DNA of 64,000 nucleotides from Ancrocorticia sp052089425 (GCF_052089425.1 NZ_JBQCZW010000005.1:1-64000), one strand, 5' to 3'. Counted from the first letter of the stretch, positions 7,371 to 16,408 are shown. Made by a program: numbers and translations. Notes: a model not told the origin generated them from the sequence alone.

Positions 7371-7395
7371 TTCGACGACGACGGAGCCTCCCGCG
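7371..7395 (+). repeat. CGACGACG-family intergenic element F2
   Basis: TTCGACGACGACGGAGCC followed by TCCCGCG. It carries the right half of the family consensus only and lies 36-60 bases past the ArsR-like gene's stop. Confidence 0.5.
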
Positions 7396-7430
7396 CGTTT
7401 CCCTGCGCCGTTAGCTTCGTGAGGAGTTCG

Positions 7431-7997
7431 TCAGATCTGGTCGTCTGCGGCGACCATGTCGATCTGCCACAGGCGCCGGTTTGGATCGGACTTGTCTCCG
7501 GAATCATTCATCTCGTCCAAAGTCTCGGTGAGCTTTTCGAGCAATTCTCTGAACTGGTCCGGTGTGAGGAAGACGGAAGAGCGGGCGAATGTGCCGTGGA
7601 TTTCTGGGTCTCGGCCTGCCACGTATTCGGGCGCCCACGCCACAAGGCGGTCTAAGATCTGACGGTGTTCCTCAGCGAATACCTGCAAAAGTGAGAGGCC
7701 GAGGGCTTCATCCGCCACAGGTTGCGTGGGACTGCCAAGGCTTTGCGAACCCGTCACGGTGGTCCACACTCGGTCACGGCGGTCCCGTGCCTGCTCCGGC
7801 GCCTCTTTGATCAGTCCGGCATCCGCTAAAACCCGTAGGTGGAAGCTCAGCTTGTTGGCCGGGACTTCTAGATCTGTGGCAAGATCGGCGGCGCGCGCGT
7901 ACTCATATCGGTTGAGCGCAGTGAGGATCTGACGGCGCAGGGGATTGGACATTGCCTTAAGCATTGCGGTGGTCATCGTGGACTCTTCAAGCGCCAT
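7431..7997 (-). CDS. ArsR-like winged-helix transcriptional regulator
   Basis: A 188-residue DNA-binding protein with an N-terminal winged helix (about residues 10-75: MSNPLRRQILTALNRYEYAR, then NKLSFHLRVLADAGLIKEAP). The helix-turn-helix is of the HTH_20/ArsR type; no metal-binding cysteines are seen. It is divergent from an MFS exporter gene, a classic repressor-efflux arrangement, so it probably controls that gene and itself. A TAGAAT lies six bases before the ATG with no Shine-Dalgarno sequence, which fits a leaderless transcript and supports this start over the ATG at 7976. The C-terminal 100 residues may bind the effector; the ligand is unknown. Confidence 0.8.
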   Translation of the reverse strand: MALEESTMTTAMLKAMSNPLRRQILTALNRYEYARAADLATDLEVPANKLSFHLRVLADAGLIKEAPEQARDRRDRVWTTVTGSQSLGSPTQPVADEALGLSLLQVFAEEHRQILDRLVAWAPEYVAGRDPEIHGTFARSSVFLTPDQFRELLEKLTETLDEMNDSGDKSDPNRRLWQIDMVAADDQI

Positions 7998-8027
7998 GGC
8001 TAGATTCTACCAATCAGGAAGCAAACA

Positions 8028-8070
8028 TTGCGCAATAATAGTTGCGCAAAAATACTTGTGTAAGTATGCT
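8028..8070. promoter_or_regulatory. Twin palindromic operator and exporter promoter
   Basis: TTGCGCAA occurs twice (8028-8035 and 8042-8049), 14 bases apart, between the divergent regulator and exporter genes. The second copy supplies a TTGCGC -35 element that stands 17 bases before TATGCT (8065-8070). A repressor bound here would block the exporter promoter. Confidence 0.6.
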
Positions 8071-8170
8071 TGCCCGTGAGGGCGATGGATAGATGCCAGA
8101 TGGCAAGCCTCTAGAGATATTGGCCTCTGAGGAAGAATGAACGCAGCCCTTACAACGATCGGAGCACACG

Positions 8171-9565
8171 ATGCGGGAAGCTGAACCGAGGGGCTCTGAG
8201 GCTGCCAACAGCCCGGAATTGGCCGAGTCCGAGGCCTTCCGTTTGTGGTCCAGCAAGCGCTACATCACGTGGCTGATTTCCGACACAAGTAAGGGATTAG
8301 CTGGCACGCTACTGAACTTTGCGATCCCGCTCCTTACCCTCATGGTCACGGATGATCCGGCACAAGCCGGGATCATCGGTGGCGTTGGCATGGGTGTCCA
8401 AGTGACGACGATGTTGGCTGGGGGAGTGCTGGCAGATCGTCACTCCCGAATCCGCCTCATGGTGATGGGCGGGGGAATAGGTGCCGTTCTCTCGGCAATC
8501 TTCGCCGCCGTGGCCTGGGTGGGCTCTCTCAGTTTCACTTTCCTTCTGGTGATGGAGGTCCTGCTGGCGTTGCGCGGTGGCATCTTCAACACGGCGGGCG
8601 AGGCACAGCTCAAGAGCGTGGTTCCAGCGAGCGCCATGGGGCGTGCGCAAGCGGCGAACCAAGCGCGTGACGCGGCCCTTCAGATCGCTGGTAATCCCAT
8701 CGGAGGTTTCCTGCTGGGCATCGGCGGCTGGATGATCGGTGCGGTCATGGGCCTCGCTCACCTCCTCTCGGCCGCCACGGCCGTTATCCTTGGGCGGATG
8801 GGCGATCGTGCATCGGACGGCCAACCGATAGAGCACGTGGAAATGGGACGAGAAAAGGACGTGCCGAAAAGCGGTGCAGCTGCGGCGCCGGACATGCAAA
8901 CGGCTGAGCCTCCACTTCCCAGTAAACCTAACGCATTCTCGGAGATCAAAGAGGCCTTCGGCTGGCTGTTCTCGCGCCCGGATCTGCGCAACGTCATGTT
9001 CATCGCCACGATCGTCAATCTGGGCTTCAACGCGGCAATCACCACTGCCATCTACGTGCTTCAGCAAACTGGATACACCCCGGTGCAAATAGGCACAATG
9101 TCATCAGCCATCGGCATCGTCATGCTAGTTGGGGCCCTTGTAGCTCCCATCCTCGTCCAGCGGGTCGGCACTGGCTTTCTGGTAGTGGGTGGCCTGATCG
9201 TGCTAGCTGCGGGTGTTGCGACGCTTACCGTGACGGATTCTCTTGTGGGCATGGTGATCATCCTGAGCATCGCGAGTGTGTTGATACCCGCGCTGAACTC
9301 CGGATTGCTGGGCTACTTCATGGTGGCTGTGCCTACACACTTGTTGGGCAGGGCGAATAGTGCGATCGGAATTATGGCGATGGGCGCGACGCCTCTCGCC
9401 CCGCTGGTGGCTGGCTTCGGGCTGTCGTGGATTGGCCGCACCGGCACCATTATGATCTGCGCGGGCCTCTGCGCACTTGCGGCCCTGATCGCCACGTCCA
9501 GCAGGGGCGTTCGCAGCCTTCCGAAAGAAGCTGGCTGGGCCGATCACGCCGAGCAGTTCGCCTAG
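8171..9565 (+). CDS. MFS family efflux transporter
   Basis: A 464-residue permease with about twelve hydrophobic segments and a polar central loop near residues 220-260. It has the layout of the MFS_3/enterobactin-exporter and macrolide-efflux group, including GGVLADRHSRIRLMVMGGG, the cytoplasmic motif between helices 2 and 3. It probably exports a drug or small metabolite using the proton gradient. GGAG stands six bases before the ATG. It is divergent from an ArsR-like regulator whose probable operator overlaps this gene's promoter, so expression is likely induced by the exported compound. The substrate is unknown. Confidence 0.8.
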   Translation: MREAEPRGSEAANSPELAESEAFRLWSSKRYITWLISDTSKGLAGTLLNFAIPLLTLMVTDDPAQAGIIGGVGMGVQVTTMLAGGVLADRHSRIRLMVMGGGIGAVLSAIFAAVAWVGSLSFTFLLVMEVLLALRGGIFNTAGEAQLKSVVPASAMGRAQAANQARDAALQIAGNPIGGFLLGIGGWMIGAVMGLAHLLSAATAVILGRMGDRASDGQPIEHVEMGREKDVPKSGAAAAPDMQTAEPPLPSKPNAFSEIKEAFGWLFSRPDLRNVMFIATIVNLGFNAAITTAIYVLQQTGYTPVQIGTMSSAIGIVMLVGALVAPILVQRVGTGFLVVGGLIVLAAGVATLTVTDSLVGMVIILSIASVLIPALNSGLLGYFMVAVPTHLLGRANSAIGIMAMGATPLAPLVAGFGLSWIGRTGTIMICAGLCALAALIATSSRGVRSLPKEAGWADHAEQFA

Positions 9566-9624
9566 ATCTGCGACCTTATCGGTCCAGAGAGTCGAGGGTG
9601 GACCATCGCACAGAAAGACGAGCT

Positions 9625-10368
9625 TTAGAGGGCATCCAGCCAGCCGGCGAATACCTCCCGGCCAGCAGCTGCGAGCTGTGGTCCGATCCGCCCCGCGTCA
9701 CGGCGGATCACCCCGGGATCGATGCCCGCACCGGCGATCTCTACCGCGTGGCCAACGAGCCAGCGTTCGATCCGCCTGTGATCGGCTTCGAGGTGGAACT
9801 GAAGCCCAAGAATTCGCGGCCCCGCGGCGAAGGCCTGGTTCGGGAACCCCGACGTCTCGGCCAAGCGTGCCGCACCCTCCGGAATCTCAAACTGATCGCC
9901 GTGCCAGTGAAGGACGGGCACGGCACCGCCAGCACCCGCGGCCTCTTCGCCATAATCACCCAACGGCGCCAGCACACTGCGCGCCCCAGCCTCGGTCAGA
10001 CCCAGCGGCGCGAACCCGATTTCCTTGCGGCCAGTAGGGGTGACGGCCGCACCTAGTGCTTCGGCGATGAGCTGGGCGCCCAAGCAAATGCCGAGGATCG
10101 GACGTTCCGCTTCGATCCACTGCTTGATCGTCCGCTTCTCAGTGCGAAGGAAAGGATAATGATCCTCTTCGTACACACCAATTGGTCCGCCCAGAACGAT
10201 CAGTACATCGGAGGCACCCGCTGAGTTCACGGCATCCAGATCGGCTCCAGCTTCGAAGAAGCGGATCTGGTAGCCGTGTTCGCGTAGCAACGGTTCGAGA
10301 ATTCCCAGATCCTCGAACAGCAGGTGCTGAAGCACGTATGCAGTTTTGCCCTCGTTGTTCTGCCCCAT
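9625..10368 (-). CDS. Class I glutamine amidotransferase domain protein
   Basis: A 247-residue stand-alone GATase. The nucleophile is C95 in GICLGAQL, and H192 and E194 complete the triad in LGLQFHLEADH. This resembles GuaA-like amidotransferases of the YfeJ type. It would release ammonia from glutamine for an unknown acceptor. I placed the start at the ATG preceded by GAGGAG rather than at an upstream ATG 13 codons earlier. It runs in the same direction as the ABC export operon upstream but is separated by 84 bases and element F3. No synthetase partner is adjacent. Confidence 0.8.
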   Translation of the reverse strand: MGQNNEGKTAYVLQHLLFEDLGILEPLLREHGYQIRFFEAGADLDAVNSAGASDVLIVLGGPIGVYEEDHYPFLRTEKRTIKQWIEAERPILGICLGAQLIAEALGAAVTPTGRKEIGFAPLGLTEAGARSVLAPLGDYGEEAAGAGGAVPVLHWHGDQFEIPEGAARLAETSGFPNQAFAAGPRILGLQFHLEADHRRIERWLVGHAVEIAGAGIDPGVIRRDAGRIGPQLAAAGREVFAGWLDAL

Positions 10369-10435
10369 GGCCAGCTCCTCTACACATTCCCGGATAGCCA
10401 CCTGCACCCTATAGAGAGGATACTGCGGCGGGCAG

Positions 10436-10461
10436 AGTTCGCCGTCGTCGTCCTAATAACG
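10436..10461 (-). repeat. CGACGACG-family intergenic element F3
   Basis: On the minus strand it reads TTATTAGGACGACGACGGCG. It overlaps the stop codon of the FtsX-like permease gene. Confidence 0.5.
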
Positions 10462-11877
10462 AATCGCATCAATCGGACGTACCCGCACCGCGGCAACCGC
10501 GGGAATAATCCCGCACAGGGCCCCAACTGCGGTGGCGATCCCAACTCCGGCGAGTGCTGCGGACATTGGAAAGGCCGGGGTGTCTTGGAGCAGGATATCC
10601 AAGCGGTCCAGGGGAACAACGCTCATGATGATGATGGCGATCCCCACCCCGATCACGCCGGCCACGAAGGTGGCAACCACTGATTCCATGAACACGGAGA
10701 AGAACACGCGCTTGGCGGAGGCTCCCACGGCGCGGCGAATGCCGATTTCGCGGATGCGTTGGCGCACGGTCACGATCGCGACGTTCAGGAGCCCGAGCGC
10801 GCCCAAGAAGATCACGATGCCGCCGATGGCCATGATGATCAGGCGCATGGTGGCCATCTGATCGCCTTCGCTGGCCCACGATTCGCCACCGTAGGCGTCA
10901 GCCTGCCAACCCTCCCCAAGGACCGAGGAGAGGGCGGCCGGAAGGATCGATCGGGCATCATCCGCTTGATCGGGCCCAACCCACACCACCATTTCGCTGG
11001 AGGAATCGGCCATACCCGCCTCCCTTGGCTGCATGAGCTGCCACGAATCGTAGGGCATATAAACAATGGAGCTCCACGGATCCTGAGCCTTGACCACGCC
11101 CACAACGCGGAGCTGCTGCGGCGAATCACCGTCCAGATGGATGATAAAGGGCTGGCGGTCAATGTCCGGCGCCCCCAACTGCTCACAGACCACTGAGTTG
11201 AGCACAACCGGAGTCACGCGCTGATTGACATCTCCGGGGCGCAACCACCGGCCCTCTTGGATGTTGAGGCGGAATAGGGTGGCGTAGTCCGGATCAACGG
11301 CAGAGAACTGGGGTGACATCCAGCCGTCCTCAAGCGTGTTCGATTCGACGGGCACCCCGTTTACGGTTCCCATCGACGTGACTTCGTCGAACTCGCGGAA
11401 CTGCAGGTTCGGAAGCTCATACAGCATGGAGACCCGCGACCAGTAGGTAATCTCGAAGCGCTCGGCCACCTGAATCATGGCGTTGCCCAGCGGATCGGAG
11501 ATGGTACCGCGCGCCGCGGCCACCTCTGGATCGGTGCCGCCCCCGGCTTCTGAAGGATCATCATCGGAGGAGGTTGCCACGCATCCAGAACCGATGCAGC
11601 CTCCGTAATCCTCGAAGCCCATGCCGTCCATTCCCGCCATGGCACCCTCCGGATCCTCCTGATAGGCGCTGATGTGGAGCGTGACTTCGCGGCCCTCCCA
11701 TGCCTCGTTCATTTCGCGGGTGGACTGCTCGAGGAGGTCCCCAAGCGCCATGACGGTGGACATCGCGGCCACGGCGGCGGCCACACCCACAAGTGACAGG
11801 ATCACGCGGGCCTTCTGGACTTTGACTTCGCCCCACGCCTCGATCAGAGCTGCGATGAGTTTATTGAGGATCTTCAC
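10453..11877 (-). CDS. MacB/FtsX-type ABC transporter permease
   Basis: A 474-residue permease of the FtsX family: one N-terminal helix (about 27-48), a large extracytoplasmic domain (50-340) and three C-terminal helices, with GLLNVAIVTVRQRIREIGIRRAVGASAKR typical of MacB/LolC proteins between them. With the ATPase and adaptor upstream it forms a MacAB-like system that uses ATP to expel or release substrates such as peptides or lipophilic compounds from the membrane. The start is GTG with GGGAG upstream. It begins two bases after the ATPase gene ends. The extracytoplasmic part contains a Cys pair (GGCIGSGCVAT) that could form a disulfide. Confidence 0.85.
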   Translation of the reverse strand: MKILNKLIAALIEAWGEVKVQKARVILSLVGVAAAVAAMSTVMALGDLLEQSTREMNEAWEGREVTLHISAYQEDPEGAMAGMDGMGFEDYGGCIGSGCVATSSDDDPSEAGGGTDPEVAAARGTISDPLGNAMIQVAERFEITYWSRVSMLYELPNLQFREFDEVTSMGTVNGVPVESNTLEDGWMSPQFSAVDPDYATLFRLNIQEGRWLRPGDVNQRVTPVVLNSVVCEQLGAPDIDRQPFIIHLDGDSPQQLRVVGVVKAQDPWSSIVYMPYDSWQLMQPREAGMADSSSEMVVWVGPDQADDARSILPAALSSVLGEGWQADAYGGESWASEGDQMATMRLIIMAIGGIVIFLGALGLLNVAIVTVRQRIREIGIRRAVGASAKRVFFSVFMESVVATFVAGVIGVGIAIIIMSVVPLDRLDILLQDTPAFPMSAALAGVGIATAVGALCGIIPAVAAVRVRPIDAIRY

Positions 11878-11879
11878 GC

Positions 11880-12674
11880 TTACTCCCTATCCTCCCCGCC
11901 CGTCCCATCCGCCCCGCCCGAATCCACCGAGCCGGCTGTTCCGGCGGCCAGCCCATCGGAGGAGACAGAGGGCACCAGCACCTCGCGCGGATCGTCCACG
12001 GCGTGAAGTACACCGTCATACAGGGTCAGCACGTGATCGGCTCGGATAGCTACATTGAGATCGTGGGTGATGACGATCAGGGCGGCGTCATTTTCACGGG
12101 CTACGTCTTCCAGCAGCCCCATGACCTCGCGTCCCGTATCCGGATCGAGCGCCCCGGTCGGCTCATCGGCAAGAATGATCCGGGGCTGGCGCACGAGGGC
12201 GCGCGCGATGGCAATGCGCTGCTGTTCCCCGCCGGACATTTCGGTGGGGTAGGAATCCAGCCTGTCCCCGAGCCCAACGCGCTCCAGCATGTCAGCAGCG
12301 ATCTCGTGGCGGCGCCAGAAGTCCCGCGCGGCGCCATACAAAAGAGGCACTTCCACATTTTCCTGAGCGGTGCGTGCCTGAAAGATGTTGAACTGCTGAA
12401 ACACAAAGCCGAAGCTCTCCCCGCGCATGTTCGCGCGCTTTCCCTCAGAAAGCCCCACCGCGTCCATGCCGTCGATCTGATAGGAGCCATCGGAAGGCTT
12501 GTCCAGCATCCCAATAATGTTGAGGAGCGTGGATTTTCCCGTTCCCGAGCGGCCAACGATGGAAACGTGCTCGCCTGAATCCACCGCAAGATCCACTCCT
12601 TGCAGGATGTGGAGGTCATCGCCGGAAGGAAGGGGAACGTGCCGGGTCACGCCCTGCATATCAATGAGCGCCAC
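11880..12674 (-). CDS. ABC transporter ATP-binding protein (MacB/LolD type)
   Basis: A 264-residue ATPase with Walker A GRSGTGKST, signature LSGGEQQR (here MSGGEQQR) and Walker B ILADEPTGALDP, then the H-loop VITHDLN. It energises the FtsX-type permease that follows. I chose the GTG at 12674 (VALIDMQGV), which has AAGGA eight bases upstream and sits just past the adaptor stop; the longer open frame to 12788 would overlap the adaptor gene by over 100 bases. The C-terminal 40 residues are a low-complexity Gly/Ser/Asp tail. Confidence 0.88.
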   Translation of the reverse strand: MALIDMQGVTRHVPLPSGDDLHILQGVDLAVDSGEHVSIVGRSGTGKSTLLNIIGMLDKPSDGSYQIDGMDAVGLSEGKRANMRGESFGFVFQQFNIFQARTAQENVEVPLLYGAARDFWRRHEIAADMLERVGLGDRLDSYPTEMSGGEQQRIAIARALVRQPRIILADEPTGALDPDTGREVMGLLEDVARENDAALIVITHDLNVAIRADHVLTLYDGVLHAVDDPREVLVPSVSSDGLAAGTAGSVDSGGADGTGGEDRE

Positions 12675-12675
12675 G

Positions 12676-13701
12676 TCAGCATCCTTCGCCCGTGAACTCG
12701 TTGCATTCCATCTCGGAGTTTCCGGGTACGAACTCGAGGAGTTCCTGATCCTCGCTGATGCCTTCCTTGATCTGGATGAATTCACCATCCGTGATCCCGA
12801 TTGTCACGGCGATCTTCTCCGGGTCACCACCCTCATAGTTCGGCGCATACACGAAGCCCTCCTGATAGCGCCCCTCCACTGCGGAAACGGGGAGCGTGAG
12901 AACATCAGTGGCCTTGCCGGCTTCGATTTCTAGTGAGACCTGCAGGCCGTTGAAAACCTTCTGATCGGAGGGGATGGCGCAGCGGGCTTCGATGGAGGTT
13001 CCGGGATCGCCTTCACCATCTGCATCTGGGAGTTCAGAATCTTCGCTGGTGCCAGGTCCAGGAGTCTTGATGGCGAGTCCCTCGCACTTAAAAGGTGCAG
13101 GCCCATTCTTGATGGTGACGGTGGCCGTCTCCGGAGGCTTTTCCATTCGGTACATCTGGTCTGGAGTCAGGGAAACCACCGCTGAGTACGTGGGTGGCTG
13201 CACGGTGCCGAGCGAATCCCCGATGGCGAACTCCTGATTCTTCAGCGCCGTGAAGCTCACGGTGCCCGAAGCCGGGGCAGTGACGTATTCGTGCGTCCAC
13301 ACGGATTCGCCGGGGCTCACGGTTTCGTTGCCGTCTTCGTCCACATCCACGATGTCCTCGCCGGGTTCCTCGTGCTCAAGGATCAAGAGCGTGTCTCCCT
13401 TTGTGACGGCATCACCATCGTTGACATAAAACTGGGTGACCTGCCCGGCAAACGTTGCTTTGATCGAGCTGGCGGCATCCGCTTGCACCGTGCCGTCCAG
13501 ACTCAAGGAGTTCGTGATGCTGCCCTTCTCCGGGAAAACGGTGAGCTCCCCGTACACACCTCCCGGCTCCAGCCCGTCCACATCGTCGGCTTGGACGGAG
13601 GGGAAGAACGCGATCTTGATGAGGGCAGCAGCGATGATCGCCCACACGAGCAGCCGAAGAATGGGCATAACCGCCCCGCGTCGATTGGTACGAGCACTCA
13701 T
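12676..13701 (-). CDS. MacA/HlyD-like membrane fusion adaptor
   Basis: A 341-residue periplasmic-adaptor homologue with an N-terminal membrane anchor (about residues 13-33). A lipoyl-like barrel lies at residues 65-110 (IKATFAGQVTQFYVNDGDAVTKGDTLLIL) and is interrupted by an acidic insert. A C-terminal beta-barrel follows. In Gram-positives such proteins assist MacB-like permeases at the outer face of the membrane. AAAGGAG precedes the ATG. It is the first gene of the three-gene operon. Acidic inserts near 110-130 and 215-235 suggest calcium-like or flexible loops, but this is speculation. Confidence 0.8.
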   Translation of the reverse strand: MSARTNRRGAVMPILRLLVWAIIAAALIKIAFFPSVQADDVDGLEPGGVYGELTVFPEKGSITNSLSLDGTVQADAASSIKATFAGQVTQFYVNDGDAVTKGDTLLILEHEEPGEDIVDVDEDGNETVSPGESVWTHEYVTAPASGTVSFTALKNQEFAIGDSLGTVQPPTYSAVVSLTPDQMYRMEKPPETATVTIKNGPAPFKCEGLAIKTPGPGTSEDSELPDADGEGDPGTSIEARCAIPSDQKVFNGLQVSLEIEAGKATDVLTLPVSAVEGRYQEGFVYAPNYEGGDPEKIAVTIGITDGEFIQIKEGISEDQELLEFVPGNSEMECNEFTGEGC

Positions 13702-13804
13702 TCAAACTCCTTTGTCAGGTGCATAAGCACAAGCTAAGAGTAACCCCGTGGGGTGGGGGTGAATCGGCGCCACGCCGCAGTTTCAGGGTTAAATCAGGGT
13801 ATGA

Positions 13805-13830
13805 AGAACGACGACGACGGACGCCCCGCG
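13805..13830 (+). repeat. CGACGACG-family intergenic element F4
   Basis: AGAACGACGACGACGGACGC lies between the adaptor gene and the PNPOx-like gene, just past the latter's stop. It has the right-half motif only. Confidence 0.45.
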
Positions 13831-13843
13831 ATCCCGCAGCACC

Positions 13844-14206
13844 CTAGACGGGAAGCTCGGGCCCATCCTTGTGGCGGCTTGGCCTGTGCAGCATGGCCGA
13901 TTCGGGGGTGACTATCAGGGCGGGTGGCGCATCGGACCCGTGCGTGATTGTGCCCTTTCCGTCAGCGATGAGCGTCCAGCCGTGGTGCACTCGCGGTTGC
14001 CACACGAGGGTCACATGGGGATCGCGGCCTACGTTGGCTGCCACGGAGGCGGATGGGCCCATCACGGTGATGGCGCCGTCCGGCCCAATCTCCGGATCTA
14101 CCGTGAGGAGCTTGGCGTAGCCATCCGCGGGCAGGGTGATGAGGATGGCGGCATCGTAGTGTGCAGCCACGTTGGCTAGATTGTCAGAACTGACGGGGAT
14201 ACTCAT
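13844..14206 (-). CDS. Small pyridoxamine 5'-phosphate oxidase-like protein
   Basis: A 120-residue single-domain protein with the split-barrel pattern of the PNPOx/flavin-binding group. It has an internal DPHVTLVWQP strand and a C-terminal LHRPSRHKDGP. Related proteins bind FMN or F420 and reduce small molecules, but many have no known substrate. The ribosome-binding site is weak (GTTGGGACC). It stands alone, upstream of the export operon and in the same direction. Confidence 0.65.
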   Translation of the reverse strand: MSIPVSSDNLANVAAHYDAAILITLPADGYAKLLTVDPEIGPDGAITVMGPSASVAANVGRDPHVTLVWQPRVHHGWTLIADGKGTITHGSDAPPALIVTPESAMLHRPSRHKDGPELPV

Positions 14207-14306
14207 GGTCCCAACTTACGCCGAGGGCCGCAAGGCTCCCAGTTTCTGTGCGATGAGGTCGTAGGACAAGCGTGGTCTATGCTGCGTGGGCTAAGCGTTG
14301 GTCCGG

Positions 14307-14837
14307 TTAGTCTTGATCGTCCAGCTGTTCAAAGATGTGTGGCAAGAGCGGACAGACAACCGCGAGAGAATCTTTAACGCCGCCGCGTGAACCAGGGGCG
14401 TTGACAATGAGAACACCTCCCTTACCGCGATGTGTGATGCCGACAAGCCCTCGGGAGAGGGAGGCGAGCGGCGTTTGTGTTAGGCCATGGTCACGAACTT
14501 GTTGCGCGATCCCATCCATTCGGACGTCAAGGAGTGGCGCAGTAGCTTCCGGTGCCACGTCTCCCGCGCTGATGCCGGTGCCTCCTACAGTGAGAATGAA
14601 CCGTGCGCCAGTTTTGATGACGTCCTGAAGATGGCGAGCTACGGCAGGTTGCTGTTCGGGGCAGTGGAGAAGACCGTGTGGGCCGGTGGCATTAACGCGG
14701 CTCTCTCCGAGAATCGTAACTGCCAGAGGTCCTGCTGAATCTTTGCGCTCCCCGCTGACGATATGGTCGTTAATGACAATGACGGCACCGGAGATGTCAC
14801 GGTCCATCTGTCGTATTGGGCGTTCTGGTTGGTCCAT
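14307..14837 (-). CDS. mogA: MogA/MoaB-type molybdopterin biosynthesis protein
   Basis: A 176-residue protein of the MPT-binding family. The core TVGGTGISAGDVAPEATAP is the diagnostic TxGGTG...D..PEA motif, and the C-terminus holds VNAPGSRGGVKD, matching the family's second glycine-rich motif. It should adenylylate molybdopterin ready for molybdenum insertion. I started it at MDQPERP, preceded by AGAGGA, instead of 39 codons earlier. It is divergent from narK-narGHJI and shares that regulatory region, so the cell can raise cofactor supply together with nitrate reductase. MogA and MoaB cannot be told apart with certainty. Confidence 0.82.
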   Translation of the reverse strand: MDQPERPIRQMDRDISGAVIVINDHIVSGERKDSAGPLAVTILGESRVNATGPHGLLHCPEQQPAVARHLQDVIKTGARFILTVGGTGISAGDVAPEATAPLLDVRMDGIAQQVRDHGLTQTPLASLSRGLVGITHRGKGGVLIVNAPGSRGGVKDSLAVVCPLLPHIFEQLDDQD

Positions 14838-14931
14838 GGAGTGATTCCTCTTCCTAATATGGCGACTGGTTGACCGACTGAGACTATAAACAACCGGAAT
14901 TACACAAGAGAATCCGCATCTAATTGTTTGC

Positions 14932-14959
14932 AGTATTTGGGACCTTTGTCGCAAATACT
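14932..14959. promoter_or_regulatory. Inverted repeat between mogA and narK, possible shared operator
   Basis: AGTATTTG and its exact complement CAAATACT are separated by 12 bases, between two divergent genes that serve nitrate respiration. The spacing puts the half-sites two helical turns apart. This is a candidate site for an oxygen- or nitrate-responsive regulator; none is encoded next to it. Confidence 0.45.
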
Positions 14960-15043
14960 CATGGTTGTTGTCCTAGTCTTAGGTTAACTAATAGCACGGT
15001 AAAGGGCGTGTTAAAAGATTCTAACGCGGTGTGAGGAGTCAGC

Positions 15044-16408
15044 ATGAGCACCACGGATGATGCGTCATCCCTAGGAGAACTACCGGAATTGGACACACGC
15101 GGGCGTGTGCTCAAAGGGTGGGACCCTGAAAAGGCAGACCACTGGGATCAAGGGATTGCTTGGAAGACTCTTATTGTTTCCACGTACTCACTCTTTCTTG
15201 GGTTCTGTGTGTGGTTCTTGGTTTCGGCCATAGCACCAAAACTCAATGAGATTGGTTTCGACCTCTCCACAGCGCAGCTGTACTGGCTTACCTCGATGCC
15301 GGGCCTGTCAGGTGGCCTACTGCGGCTGGTGTTCATGGTGCTTCCTCCTATCATGGGGACGCGCAAGCTCATCGGATTTTCTTCGCTGCTATACATTATT
15401 CCCATGGTCGGCTGGTTCTTCGCGGTCCAGGACACTAGTACATCCTTTGGTGTGCTTATGATGCTCTCGGTTTTGTGCGGAATCGGCGGTGGAACCTTCT
15501 CGGGATACATGCCTTCCACCGGTTACTTCTTCCCCAAGCGCCTGTCTGGTACTGCCCTCGCCTTGCAATCGGGCATTGGCAATCTCGGTATGTCGGCCAT
15601 CCAGGTTGTTGGCCCGTGGCTGATGGGTTTCGGACTTTTCGGCATCACTTTTCTCGCCCCTATGCGCGCAGAGGATGGAGCACTCTGGGTGTTCAACGCC
15701 GCTATCTTCTTTGTCCCGTGGGCGATCGTTGCCGCGATTCTCGCCTTCTGGCTACTTAAGGATGTGCCGGTCAAGGCCAATATTCGCCAGCAGCTCGATA
15801 TCTTCGGCAACAAGAACACGTGGTACATGACCCTGTTGTATGTCATGACCTTCGGGATCTACTCCGGCATTGCTGCCCAGTTCGCTCTGATCATCAATAA
15901 CGCTTTCGGAAGTGACTCACAGTTTGCCAATCAGGGCATCTCCGGACTTCCTTCGGGCCTCACCTATGCCTTCCTCGGTCCGCTTATCGGCTCACTTGTT
16001 CGAGCGGCGTGGGGCCCATTGTGCGACAAGTTCGGTGGCGCGATCTGGACCTTCGTTTCCGGTATCGGTATGGCAGCTACGCTGGCTGTCTGTGCCGTTA
16101 ACCTCAACCCAATCGATCATGCACAATTCACCCCGTTCCTTATCGGGATGCTCGGATTCTTCTTCTTCGCCGGTATCGGTAACGCGGGAACGTTCAAGCA
16201 AATGCCGATGATTATGCCCAAGCGTCAAGCCGGAGGAGCCATCGGATTCACCGCAGCTATCGCGGCCTTCGGCCCATTCTTGGTGGGTGTTGCTCTTGCC
16301 AGTTTCAGTGCCCAGTCTTTCTACATTGCCTGCGTTATCTACTGCCTCGTGTGTTCGGTCATGTGCTGGATCATGTACGCCAGAAAGAATGCACCCTTCC
16401 CTGGCTGA
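15044..16408 (+). CDS. narK: Nitrate/nitrite transporter NarK
   Basis: A 454-residue MFS protein with about twelve helices after a soluble head of about 45 residues. Sequences such as GIGGGTFSGYMPSTGYFFPK and GIGNAGTFKQMPMIMPK match the two glycine-rich nitrate signature motifs of NarK-type transporters. It imports nitrate and/or exports nitrite. It lies 47 bases before narG and leads the operon. The ATG is preceded by GTGAGGAGTCAGC. Assignment to the NarK1 or NarK2 subtype is not attempted. Confidence 0.93.
   Translation: MSTTDDASSLGELPELDTRGRVLKGWDPEKADHWDQGIAWKTLIVSTYSLFLGFCVWFLVSAIAPKLNEIGFDLSTAQLYWLTSMPGLSGGLLRLVFMVLPPIMGTRKLIGFSSLLYIIPMVGWFFAVQDTSTSFGVLMMLSVLCGIGGGTFSGYMPSTGYFFPKRLSGTALALQSGIGNLGMSAIQVVGPWLMGFGLFGITFLAPMRAEDGALWVFNAAIFFVPWAIVAAILAFWLLKDVPVKANIRQQLDIFGNKNTWYMTLLYVMTFGIYSGIAAQFALIINNAFGSDSQFANQGISGLPSGLTYAFLGPLIGSLVRAAWGPLCDKFGGAIWTFVSGIGMAATLAVCAVNLNPIDHAQFTPFLIGMLGFFFFAGIGNAGTFKQMPMIMPKRQAGGAIGFTAAIAAFGPFLVGVALASFSAQSFYIACVIYCLVCSVMCWIMYARKNAPFPG

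Larger units (their letters stand above)
7080..7430. other. Repeat-rich intergenic region
   Basis: No gene is supported in these 351 bases. In order they hold most of duplicate copy B, element E3, a G-quadruplex-type G-run array, an 8-bp inverted pair GAGCGGGC/GCCCGCTC (7288-7295 and 7351-7358) and element F2. Confidence 0.7.

Noticed and set aside
12675..12788. Upstream extension of the MacB-like ATPase
   Set aside because: It overlaps the adaptor gene by over 100 bases and adds serine- and arginine-rich residues unlike the family. GTG at 12674 fits better.
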